DNA of 64,000 nt from Micromonospora thermarum. GTDB lineage: Bacteria; Actinomycetota; Actinomycetes; Mycobacteriales; Micromonosporaceae. Shown here in pieces: positions 22,017 through 29,167 of this stretch. Numbering within the stretch: position 1 is the first letter of the stretch; each line of letters begins with the position of its first letter. Under the pieces are notes generated by a model. That model made no database searches, was not told where the DNA came from, and was given only the letters and a program-made list of their open reading frames with translations. The position numbers and the translations under genes were made by a program. The stretch is taken from contig NZ_JAATEO010000007.1 of NCBI RefSeq assembly GCF_012034245.1, positions 1 to 64,000 on the forward strand. Direction: 5' to 3'.

Positions 22017-22496
22017 ATGCCACGGGAAAAGGGACGCAAGGTCGTCGCCTCCAACCGCAAGGCCCGGCACGACTACTCGATCCTCGACACGTACGAGGCG
22101 GGGATGGCGCTGACCGGCACCGAGGTCAAGTCGCTGCGGGCCGGGCGGGCGTCGCTGGTCGACGCGTTCGCCCAGGAGCGCAACGGCGAGCTGTACCTGC
22201 ACGGGATGCACATCCCGGAGTACACGCAGGGCACCTGGACCAACCACGAGCCCCGGCGTACCCGCAAGCTGCTGCTCAAGCGTCTGGAGATCGACCGGCT
22301 GATCGGCAAGACCCGGGAGAGCGGGCTCACGCTGGTGCCGTTGCAGGTCTACTTCTCGGACGGCTGGGCCAAGGTCGAGATCGGCCTGGCCAAGGGCAAG
22401 AAGGCGTACGACAAGCGGCAGGACCTCGCCAAGCGGGACGCGGACCGGGAGATCGCCCGGGCCGCCGGCCGGCGTGGCAAGGGCATGGATGACTGA
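22017..22496 (+). CDS. smpB: SmpB, tmRNA-binding protein
   Basis: Brings tmRNA to stalled ribosomes. The oligonucleotide-binding barrel ([33 protein letters not shown]) and basic C-terminal tail ([20 protein letters not shown]) are complete. Start set at ATG 22017, eight bases after AAGGGAGG; the in-frame GTG 22008 overlaps that site. 159 aa. ssrA follows 105 bases downstream, so the two partners of trans-translation are adjacent. Confidence 0.96.
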   Translation: MPREKGRKVVASNRKARHDYSILDTYEAGMALTGTEVKSLRAGRASLVDAFAQERNGELYLHGMHIPEYTQGTWTNHEPRRTRKLLLKRLEIDRLIGKTRESGLTLVPLQVYFSDGWAKVEIGLAKGKKAYDKRQDLAKRDADREIARAAGRRGKGMDD

Positions 22497-22601
22497 TTTG
22501 TCTGCCTTGTCCGGGCCGGCGTGCCGGCCGGGGGCTCGGGATGAAACCCGTTGCGGCAGGCGTTAGGCTTGACGGTGCCGCCGAAAGGGGCGGCCTGTCG
22601 A

Positions 22602-22977
22602 GGGGGTGACTGGTTTCGACTTCGTACGTTGCGGCAGGGGAAGCGAGCCGAGGAAGCCGACGTCGTCTCGTGAATCGATCGTCGGAAACCAATAAGCGCC
22701 AAGAACAATCGCGCTGACTTCGCTCTCGCCGCCTGAGGCGAGTAGCGAGTCTGTCGGCCTGGGAGTGCCTTCGACCCAGTTAGCCGGCATCAGCTAGAAG
22801 GCTGGCCAATCGGACCCGGTCGCGGGGTCCGTGCGGCGAGATCAATCAGCGACTGGGCCCGTCACACCGACTCGCTCGCGTGATCGGAGGGGCCGAGTAG
22901 AGGCACAGCGAGCTGCGCTCGGAGAAGCCCTGACAAGGCGGCGAAGGACCCGGGTTCGATTCCCGGCACCTCCACCA
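22602..22977 (+). ncRNA. ssrA: tmRNA
   Basis: Rescues stalled ribosomes. 5' GGGGGTG (22602-22608) pairs with 3' CACCTCC before an encoded CCA (22975-22977). The T-arm GGGTTCGATTCCC is present near the 3' end. The tag reading frame starts with GCC at 22698 and ends at TGA 22734-22736, encoding AKNNRADFALAA. A TAGGCT -10 box at 22564-22569 would start a short 5' leader with a GCCGCC/GGCGGC hairpin that is presumably trimmed. Confidence 0.96.
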
Positions 22978-22983
22978 CCTGAC

Positions 22984-23018
22984 CTGTGCGCCCCGGTCCA
23001 CTGGACCGGGGCGCACAG
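22984..23018 (+). terminator. ssrA terminator
   Basis: CTGTGCGCCCCGGTCC (22984-22999) and GGACCGGGGCGCACAG (23003-23018) form a perfect 16-bp stem with a 3-base loop just after the tmRNA. Confidence 0.85.
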
Positions 23019-23163
23019 TCGTATCCGGGCCCCTCGTCGGGACGTGTGTGACCAGGGGTGCCGATGGGACTGATGGGGTGACTGTGGCAGGCGCCGGCCC
23101 TGGACAGGCCGGCCCGCGAGGTTCACCATCGGCGTACGCGGTCAGCAGCGCGGGGAGGTGCCC

Positions 23164-23625
23164 ATGGTCACCGGTCCGATCCAGCAACCGTCCGCCGCCT
23201 CCAGGTCGGCCCGGCCCACACCGGCCCGCCGACCCCGGGCCAGCCTGCTTCCCGGCCCTCATGCGCTGAGCCGGGCGCTCGACACCGAGCCGTACTGGCG
23301 GGAGCGGCTCCTGCGCCGCCTCGGCCCGGTGCGGCAGGAGTTCGCCGAGCACGTCCGGCTCACCGAGGGCCCCGCCGGCAGGTACGCGGAACTGCTCCAC
23401 CACGCGCCCCGGCTCCAGCACAGCGTGACGCGGCTGGTGCGGGAGCACACCGTCATCGTCGCCGCCCTCGACGCGCTGCGGCAGGCAGCCGAGCGTCCGG
23501 GCGTCGCCGCCGACGAACTCCGCCGCGCCACCGAGCACCTGGTGTGGGCGCTCGCCCGGCACCGGCAGCGCGGCGCGGACCTGCTCTGGCAGGCGTACCA
23601 GACGGACCTCGGCGGCGAGGACTGA
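23164..23625 (+). CDS. Helical His-rich protein, possibly hemerythrin-like, 153 aa
   Basis: No family firmly recognised. Start at ATG 23164 behind CGGGGAGG; GTG 23158 overlaps that site. After a Pro/Arg-rich N-terminus the chain is all helical, with histidines spaced on helices (EFAEHVRLTE, LHHAPRLQHSVTRLVREHTV, ATEHLVWALARHRQRGADLL). This resembles the four-helix hemerythrin fold that binds a di-iron centre. The typical HxxxE spacing is only partly kept, so metal binding is a guess. Confidence 0.55.
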   Translation: MVTGPIQQPSAASRSARPTPARRPRASLLPGPHALSRALDTEPYWRERLLRRLGPVRQEFAEHVRLTEGPAGRYAELLHHAPRLQHSVTRLVREHTVIVAALDALRQAAERPGVAADELRRATEHLVWALARHRQRGADLLWQAYQTDLGGED

Positions 23626-23930
23626 TCTCCCGGCGGTGCGGTCCAACCGAACTGCCGCGCGCCCAGTGCGGGGACAGGTGGCGCCGGCGGCGCTGTCGAG
23701 CTGCCCCGCCTGTGCGACCGGCGGCTCTGCCCCGTGCGCGGTGGCAGCTCGACCGGGTGTGCGTGTGCGGTCGGTGGCTGTGCCCCGTTCACGAGGGCAG
23801 CTCGACAGCCTGTCCGCGAGCCGCCGGCGGTTCGCGGGCGCCGGGACGGCCCGTCATCGCGCGCACACGCGTTGTCGAGCCGACCAAGTGGTGACGGAAC
23901 CGCCATGTGCGTTGTCGCGTCCAACCGGGT
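23626..23930. repeat. Gene-free region with inverted and dispersed repeats
   Basis: No supportable gene. It contains TGTCGAGCTGCCCC (from 23696), then GGCAGCTCGAC (~23744) and GGGCAGCTCGACAG (~23801), inverted copies of one motif. The stretch TGTCGAGCTGCCCCGCCTG, followed by TGCGACCGGCGG, recurs with few changes at 39332-39362, after the VWA gene. This suggests a dispersed intergenic repeat. Confidence 0.55.
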
Positions 23931-24875
23931 ATGCGTCGAATGGTCGCCCTGCTGAGTCTGTCCCTGCTGGCCGCCGCGGGCTGCGCGCCCGCGGGCTCCG
24001 AGCCGAGCGTCGCCCCGCCCTCGCAACGGGTGCGGCCGGCGTTCGACGAGCGGGCCGCCCAGGTCGCCGAGGCGTGGCGGCCCGATTCGCGATGGAACAG
24101 CGGTTACGTGCCGCTCCAGGAGCCCACCGTGCTGGTCGGGAAACCCGGGTTCAGCCCCGACACCGAGACCGCCTTCCTGGCCGGCTGGTACCGGGAGCAG
24201 ATCCCGCTGCCGACCGCTCGGCCCGCCGACGGCACGGTCCGGTTCCCGGACGGCACGCTCACCGTGCCGCTGATCGGCGCCGCCGAGGCGTACCGGCAGC
24301 TCGACCAGGGGGACCCGCCACCCTGCGTCGGGCGCCCGAAGGAGCCCGGCACCCCGCCCCCGGCCACGCCGGGTGGGCCGGACGACGCGGCGAGCAGCGG
24401 TCCGCAGACGGCCTGCATCCCGTTGACCGTGACCGCGGTCGAGCTGGGCACCGTACCGGTCCGCACCAGCCGTGGCGAGGCGCAGGTGCCGGCCTGGCTG
24501 TTCACGGTCGACGAGTTGACCGCCCGGGTGGCCCGGCTCGCGGTCGCCCCGGCCGCCGTCGGCGCCGTGCCGGAGCCGACCGCCCCGGCGGCCCCGCCGC
24601 CGGACGGGGTGGTCGGCGCCCAGGACCTGCGCGCGGTGGACGGCGCGACGCTGACCGTGCGGCTGGGGACCGGCGCCTGCGACACCGGCACGACCCCCCT
24701 GGTGCTCGAGCGCGACGATGTCGTGGTGGTCGGCGGCGGAGTGATCCGGTCCACCGGCGTCTGCACGGACCAGCTCGTGCTGGAGCCGGTGACCGTCCGG
24801 CTGGCCGCGCCGCTGGGGGAGCGGCCCGTGCTGGACGTGCTCACCGGCGCGCCGCTGCGGCTCACCACCGGCTGA
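23931..24875 (+). CDS. Secreted lipoprotein of unknown function, 314 aa
   Basis: N-terminal MRRMVALLSLSLLAAAGC is a lipoprotein signal peptide with the lipidated Cys at residue 18. The mature protein contains a region that reads like a substrate- or wall-facing domain (TAFLAGWYREQIPLPTARP, VRFPDGTLTVPLIGAAEA), a Pro/Gly-rich low-complexity insert (~135-160), and a C-terminal strand-rich part with two Cys (TGACDTGTTPL, STGVCTDQLVL) that may form a disulfide. ATG 23931 is the best start; 23940 is also possible. Convergent with the ThDP enzyme gene. Confidence 0.75.
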   Translation: MRRMVALLSLSLLAAAGCAPAGSEPSVAPPSQRVRPAFDERAAQVAEAWRPDSRWNSGYVPLQEPTVLVGKPGFSPDTETAFLAGWYREQIPLPTARPADGTVRFPDGTLTVPLIGAAEAYRQLDQGDPPPCVGRPKEPGTPPPATPGGPDDAASSGPQTACIPLTVTAVELGTVPVRTSRGEAQVPAWLFTVDELTARVARLAVAPAAVGAVPEPTAPAAPPPDGVVGAQDLRAVDGATLTVRLGTGACDTGTTPLVLERDDVVVVGGGVIRSTGVCTDQLVLEPVTVRLAAPLGERPVLDVLTGAPLRLTTG

Positions 24876-24938
24876 CCGGCGCGTGCCGCCGGCTCCCGGC
24901 GGCGGCCCGAGCGCGGTCCGTCCGAGTCCGGTCCGCGC

Positions 24939-26534
24939 TCAGAGCAGCCCGGGGATGTCGGTGCGGATCGGCACGGGCAGCACCGTGGGGCGATCCGCCC
25001 GCAGGCCGGCGGCCAGAGCCTCGCCGAACTGCTCCGGCGTCTCGACGGTCCCCGTCGCGCAGCCGTAGCCACGGGCCAGAGCCGCGATGTCCAGGCCGGG
25101 CAGGTCGAGACCCGGCACCCCGGGTGTCTGCTTGAAGTCGGCGAACGCCTTGAGGATCGCGTACTGCTGGTTGACCGGGACCACGACGACCAGCGGCAGG
25201 CGCAGCTGCGCGGCGGTCCACAACGCCTGCACCGAGTAGTGGAACGACCCGTCGCCGATCACCGCGACGACCGGCCGGCCCCGGCCGGTGTCCCGCTGGG
25301 CGAGGGTGACACCCACCGCCGCCGGCAGCCCGTAACCGAGCCCCCCGCTGGCCATGGTGAAGTACGACCCGGGCCGGGTGATCCGCAGACGGCGGCGCAG
25401 GGCCGACAGGTTGGACGGCGACTCCTGCACCAGGATTCCGTCGGCCGGCCAGTACCGGGCCAGCGCCGCGAACAGCGCGTCGGGGCTGAGTGGGGTCCCG
25501 TCCTCGGGCGGTGCCGGCGCGGGCTGAGGCGGTGGGGGCGGGCGGTCACCCGGCGGGAGCAGGTCCAGCAGGTCGGCCAGGGTCAGGCCGGCGTCCCCCA
25601 GCAGGCTGTCGCCGACCGGGGCCCGCGCGGCCTCGTCCGGGTCATCGGTAACGTGCAGCAGGCGGACGCCCTCGGGCAGATGGTCGCCGGGGACGTGCGG
25701 GTAGTAGCGGAACACCGGTGCGCCCACCACGAGCACGGTGTCGTAGCGGCGCAGCTTCTCGGCCAGCGGCGCGATCGCGTACGGCAGGACGCCCTGGAAG
25801 TGCGGGTGGTCCTCGGGGAAGGTCGCCCGTTCCGGCGCGGGTGCCGTCCACACCGGGGCGCCGAGCCGCTCGGCGAGCGCTACCCCGGCCGGCCAGGCGC
25901 CCGCCCGGTCCACCCCCGCCCCGAACACGAGCGCCGGCGTGCGGCTGGCGGCCAGCACCGCGGCGAACTCGCCCAGCCGGTACGGGTCCGGCGCGATGCG
26001 GGTGGACACGGTGCGCGGCGGCCGGTACGGGTCGGCGGGCTGGCCCCAGTCGTCAAGCGGCAGCGACAGGAACACCGGCCCGGACGGGGGTTGCACGGCG
26101 GTGGCGTACGCCCGCATGAGCGCCGCCGGGACGTCCTGCGCCCGCACCGGCTCGTGGCTCCACTTGACGTACGGCTGGGGCAGCTCGGTGGCGCGGCGGC
26201 TGGTCAGCCGCGGCTCGATGAGCAGCATCTCCCGGGTCTGCTGGCCGGCGGTGACGATCAGCGGGGCCCGGTTGTGCCAGGCGGTCACCAGGTTGCCCAT
26301 GGCGTTGCCGGTCCCCGGCGCGGTGTGCAGGTTGACGTGCGCCGGGCGGCCGGTGACCTGCGCGTACCCGTCGGCGATGCCGACCGCCGATGCCTCGTGC
26401 AGGGCGAGGACGTACTGGAAGTCGTCCGGGAAGGCGGCGAGGAACGGCTCCTCCGTCGAACCGGGATTGCCGAACACGGTCGTCATGCCGAGGTCGCGCA
26501 GCAGGTTGTACGTGGTGTCGCGGACCGTGGCCAT
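24939..26534 (-). CDS. Benzoylformate decarboxylase-like ThDP enzyme, 531 aa
   Basis: Thiamine-diphosphate 2-oxoacid decarboxylase. Residue numbers match Pseudomonas benzoylformate decarboxylase closely: Ser26 in GNPGSTEE, Glu47 (cofactor activation) in ALHEASA, His70 in VNLHTAPGTGNAMG. The ThDP-Mg site GDGSFHYSVQALW lies in the C-terminal third. The second active-site His (His281, FRYHQ in the Pseudomonas enzyme as I recall it) is replaced here: the sequence reads FRYYPHVPG. The substrate may therefore differ. Start ATG 26534. It follows mtnP on the same strand by 53 bases and may share its transcript. Confidence 0.85.
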   Translation of the reverse strand: MATVRDTTYNLLRDLGMTTVFGNPGSTEEPFLAAFPDDFQYVLALHEASAVGIADGYAQVTGRPAHVNLHTAPGTGNAMGNLVTAWHNRAPLIVTAGQQTREMLLIEPRLTSRRATELPQPYVKWSHEPVRAQDVPAALMRAYATAVQPPSGPVFLSLPLDDWGQPADPYRPPRTVSTRIAPDPYRLGEFAAVLAASRTPALVFGAGVDRAGAWPAGVALAERLGAPVWTAPAPERATFPEDHPHFQGVLPYAIAPLAEKLRRYDTVLVVGAPVFRYYPHVPGDHLPEGVRLLHVTDDPDEAARAPVGDSLLGDAGLTLADLLDLLPPGDRPPPPPQPAPAPPEDGTPLSPDALFAALARYWPADGILVQESPSNLSALRRRLRITRPGSYFTMASGGLGYGLPAAVGVTLAQRDTGRGRPVVAVIGDGSFHYSVQALWTAAQLRLPLVVVVPVNQQYAILKAFADFKQTPGVPGLDLPGLDIAALARGYGCATGTVETPEQFGEALAAGLRADRPTVLPVPIRTDIPGLL

Positions 26535-26587
26535 CGCACATAACGTATCGGGGCGGGCCGGGTGGGACGGGGTGTTTCGGTCAGCCG

Positions 26588-27391
26588 CTACGGCAGCGTG
26601 AACGGCAGCGTGATGCCCTCCAGCGCCCGGCCGCAGTCGCAGTCCCGCTCGGCCGGCAGCGCCCGCACCGCCTCCAGCAGCAGCCCGCGCAGCCGGTCGG
26701 TGTTCTCGCCGAAGACGCGGAACACCTCCTCCTGCGTGACCGAGCCGCCGCCGGGCACACCCGCGTCGTGGTCGGTGACCAGCGCGATCGACGAGTAGCA
26801 GAGGGCCAGTTCCCGGGCGAGCACCGCCTCGGGGTGGCCGGTCATGTTGACCACCGTCCCGCCGATCGAGGCGAACCAGCGTGACTCGGCGCGGGTGGAG
26901 AAGCGCGGGCCCTCGACCACCACCACCGTCCCGCCGTCCACCGCCGGGACGTCCCGCCGCGCCGCGGCGGTGAGCAGCGTACGGCGGCCGACCGGGCAGT
27001 ACGGGTCGGCGAACGACACGTGCACGGCACCCCGGTCGTAGTAGGTCTGCACCCGGCCGCTGGTGCGGTCGATGAGCTGGTCCGGCACCACGAACGTGCC
27101 CGGACCCAGCTCGGGGAGCAGGCCGCCGACCGCGCACGGGGCGAGCACCTGGCCGACGCCGAGCGAACGCAGCGCCCACAGGTTGGCCCGGTAGGGGATC
27201 TTGTGCGGTGGGTGCCGGTGGTCCCGGCCGTGCCGGGGCAGGAACGCCACGCGCCGGCCGGCCAGCTCGGCGATGGTGACGGCGTCCGAGGGCGGCCCGT
27301 ACGGGGTGTCGACCCGATGCTCGGTGGCGCCGTCGAGAAGGGCGTAGAGGCCCGAACCGCCGATCACCGCCAGTTCCGCCGTGGGACCCAT
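26588..27391 (-). CDS. mtnP: S-methyl-5'-thioadenosine phosphorylase
   Basis: Cleaves MTA to adenine and methylthioribose-1-phosphate for methionine and purine salvage. PNP/MTAP family features: IGGSGLYALL at the N-terminus, FLPRHGRDHRHPPHKIPYRA phosphate region, and NMTGHPEAVLARELALCYSS followed by VTDHDAG in the base-binding region. ATG 27391 follows GGGAGGACC. 267 aa is typical. A C-terminal CDCGRALEGI tail resembles other actinobacterial members. Divergent from yqgE. Confidence 0.93.
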   Translation of the reverse strand: MGPTAELAVIGGSGLYALLDGATEHRVDTPYGPPSDAVTIAELAGRRVAFLPRHGRDHRHPPHKIPYRANLWALRSLGVGQVLAPCAVGGLLPELGPGTFVVPDQLIDRTSGRVQTYYDRGAVHVSFADPYCPVGRRTLLTAAARRDVPAVDGGTVVVVEGPRFSTRAESRWFASIGGTVVNMTGHPEAVLARELALCYSSIALVTDHDAGVPGGGSVTQEEVFRVFGENTDRLRGLLLEAVRALPAERDCDCGRALEGITLPFTLP

Positions 27392-27456
27392 CGGTCCTCC
27401 CTCGTGTCTGTCGATCACCCGACCGTCAGACCTTAGCCACCGGCGCGGGCGCAGGC

Positions 27457-27529
27457 TATGGTGCCAGGCATGGTGTTGACGACGCGGCTGACACCGGTGC
27501 CCCCGGCCGTCCCGGTGCGGTCGGTCTGA
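27457..27529 (+). other. Putative leaderless 19-codon leader ORF before yqgE
   Basis: TATGGT (27457-27462) sits 7 bases before ATG 27470, the leaderless geometry seen elsewhere in this window. The ORF reads MVLTTRLTPVPPAVPVRSV and stops at TGA 27527-27529, three bases before the GTG taken as the yqgE start. It is Pro/Val/Thr-rich. Whether it is translated is unknown. Confidence 0.4.
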
Positions 27530-27532
27530 CGG

Positions 27533-28132
27533 GTGTCCGGCATGCAGGGAGAGGGGCAGGCGATCGGCGGGCGGGCGACGGAGTCGATGGCCGGGCGGCT
27601 GCTGGTCGCGACACCGACCCTGAAGGATCCGAACTTCGACCGTACGGTTGTGCTGCTGGTCGCCCACGAGGCCGGCGGCGCCCTGGGAGTCGTCCTCAAC
27701 CGGGCCACCGAGGTGCCGGTGGCGGATGTGCTCGGCGACTGGGGCGAGCTGGCCCGGCACCCGGCGGTGCTCTTCGAGGGTGGCCCGGTGCAGCCGGATT
27801 CGGCGATCTGCCTCGCCCGGATGCGCCACCCGGTCAAGCGGGTCAAGGGCTTCCACCAGGTCTCCGGTGCGGTCGGCACCCTCGACCTGTCGGTGGACCC
27901 GGAGCGGTTGCGGGAGAGCATCGGCGGGATCCGGGTCTTCGCCGGCTACTCCGGCTGGGGCTCCGGCCAGTTGGAGCAGGAGATCGAGGAGGGCTCGTGG
28001 TTCGTCCTGGACGCGCTGCCCGGCGACGCCTTCGTCGACCGCCCCGACGACCTGTGGCCGATGGTGCTGCGGCGGCAGGGCGGCATGATGGCCGCGGTGG
28101 CCCACTTCCCGCCGGACGTGGCGCTCAACTGA
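27533..28132 (+). CDS. YqgE/AlgH family protein, 199 aa
   Basis: Conserved bacterial protein of uncertain function. Hallmarks present: AGRLLVATPTLKDPNFDRTVVLL, GALGVVLNR, FEGGPVQPD, FAGYSGWGSGQLEQEIEEGSW and DALPGDAF. Start uncertain. GTG 27533 gives 199 aa; ATG 27542 and the ATG before AGRLL (27587) are in frame, and the last matches the usual family start. A short leaderless ORF ends three bases upstream of GTG 27533. Confidence 0.9.
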   Translation: MSGMQGEGQAIGGRATESMAGRLLVATPTLKDPNFDRTVVLLVAHEAGGALGVVLNRATEVPVADVLGDWGELARHPAVLFEGGPVQPDSAICLARMRHPVKRVKGFHQVSGAVGTLDLSVDPERLRESIGGIRVFAGYSGWGSGQLEQEIEEGSWFVLDALPGDAFVDRPDDLWPMVLRRQGGMMAAVAHFPPDVALN

Positions 28133-28219
28133 CCCCGGCCCGGTGGCACCCCGCGATGTGACCATGCCGGATGACGTGTGTATAGTTCTCCCGTGCCCGG
28201 GCGACCGGGACGACACCAC

Positions 28220-28292
28220 GGGGCCGTGGCGCAGCTGGTAGCGCACCACACTGGCAGTGTGGGGGTCAGGGGTTCGAGTCCCCTCGGCTCCA
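28220..28292 (+). tRNA. tRNA-Ala, anticodon GGC
   Basis: Acceptor GGGGCCG (28220-28226) pairs with CGGCTCC (28285-28291). Anticodon GGC at 28253-28255 is flanked by the stem ACACT/AGTGT, and the T-arm reads GGGGTTCGAGTCCCC. The 3' CCA is not encoded. Followed by a strong hairpin. Confidence 0.95.
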
Positions 28293-28301
28293 CCCGTGAC
28301 G

Positions 28302-28338
28302 AAACGCCCTGGTGAGGACATCCTCCACCAGGGCGTTT
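28302..28338 (+). terminator. Terminator after tRNA-Ala
   Basis: AAACGCCCTGGTG (28302-28314) pairs with CACCAGGGCGTTT (28326-28338), a perfect 13-bp stem ending in T residues. Confidence 0.85.
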
Positions 28339-28449
28339 GTCGTTGGACGGTCATCGGCGAGACCGACTCCTACCTTCGTGATCATCAGCTGATGGCATCG
28401 GCGCCATGCGTTGGTCCGGTAGCGGACCTCGACCCGATACCCATGCGGA

Positions 28450-28479
28450 TTGATAGGCAAGTCGTCACTTGCCTATAGT
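28450..28479 (+). promoter_or_regulatory. Promoter and palindromic operator of the ArsR/VOC operon
   Basis: TTGATA (28450-28455) and TATAGT (28474-28479) are spaced 18 bases. Almost the whole spacer is a perfect 24-bp palindrome: ATAGGCAAGT (28453-28462), CGTC, ACTTGCCTAT (28467-28476). A repressor bound here would block polymerase directly. The GTG start of the ArsR gene lies 7 bases after the -10 box. Confidence 0.8.
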
Positions 28480-28486
28480 GGCCAGC

Positions 28487-28777
28487 GTGGGGGACCTGTT
28501 CCAGGCGCTGGCCGACCACACGCGTCGGCGGATCCTGGACGAGCTGACCGAACGTGACGGCCAGACCCTGTTCGAGATCTGTGGCCGGTTGGCCACCAAG
28601 CACCAGATCGCGTCGTCGCGCCAGGCGATCTCCCAGCATCTCGACGTCCTGGAGGCCGCCGGCCTGATCGTCACGCGGCGGCAGGGCCGCTACAAGTTCC
28701 ACCACATCGATGTCCGGCCGTTGCGGTCCATCGCCGAGCGATGGCTCAGGCCCGAACCCCGACAGGAGACGACATGA
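28487..28777 (+). CDS. ArsR-family regulator, 96 aa
   Basis: Winged-helix repressor of the metal-free ArsR type often paired with glyoxalase/VOC or AHSA genes (LFQALADHTRRRILDELTE, SRQAISQHLDVLEAAGLIV, RRQGRYKFHHIDVRPLRSIA). No cysteine pair is available for metal sensing. Start at GTG 28487, just after the -10 box; upstream in-frame TTG/GTG codons lie inside the operator. The stop overlaps the VOC start (ATGA), so the two genes are co-translated and probably co-regulated by the palindrome. Confidence 0.88.
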   Translation: MGDLFQALADHTRRRILDELTERDGQTLFEICGRLATKHQIASSRQAISQHLDVLEAAGLIVTRRQGRYKFHHIDVRPLRSIAERWLRPEPRQETT

Positions 28778-29160
28778 GGATCCACCTGACGAGCGTCTAC
28801 GTTGATGATCAGGACAGGGCGCTGCGCTTCTACACCGAGGTGCTGGGCTTCGTGAAGAAGACCGACGTGCCGGTGGGTGAGTACCGGTGGTTGACCGTTG
28901 TCTCGCCCGACGAGCCGGGCGGGGTCGAACTGTTGCTGGAGCCCGACGCGCACCCGGCCGCCAAGGTGTTCAAGGAGGCCCTGGTCAGCGACGGCATCCC
29001 CCTCACGCAGTTCGCCGTGGACGACGTCGCCGCTGAGCACGACAGGCTGAGGAAGCTTGGTGTGGTGTTCACGCAGGAACCCGCCGACATGGGTGCGGTG
29101 ATCACCGCCGTCTTCGACGACACGTGCGGCAATCTGATCCAGATCGCGCAGCAGAAGTAG
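28774..29160 (+). CDS. VOC (glyoxalase/dioxygenase superfamily) protein, 128 aa
   Basis: Small vicinal-oxygen-chelate protein: IHLTSVYVDDQDRALRFYTE at the N-terminus and FDDTCGNLIQIAQ at the end, forming paired beta-alpha-beta-beta-beta modules. The expected metal ligands appear as His4 and Glu51 (VELLLE); the last ligand position (usually E in NxxEL) reads Gln in GNLIQI, so metal binding may be weakened. ATG overlaps the ArsR stop and is preceded by CAGGAGACGAC. Substrate unknown; detoxification or antibiotic resistance is possible. Confidence 0.85.
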   Translation: MRIHLTSVYVDDQDRALRFYTEVLGFVKKTDVPVGEYRWLTVVSPDEPGGVELLLEPDAHPAAKVFKEALVSDGIPLTQFAVDDVAAEHDRLRKLGVVFTQEPADMGAVITAVFDDTCGNLIQIAQQK

Positions 29161-29167
29161 CGTCCGC

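Noticed and set aside
28390..28410. ATCAGCTGAT palindrome as an operator
   Set aside because: Short and outside any clear promoter; the 24-bp palindrome at 28453-28476 explains the control of the following operon better.
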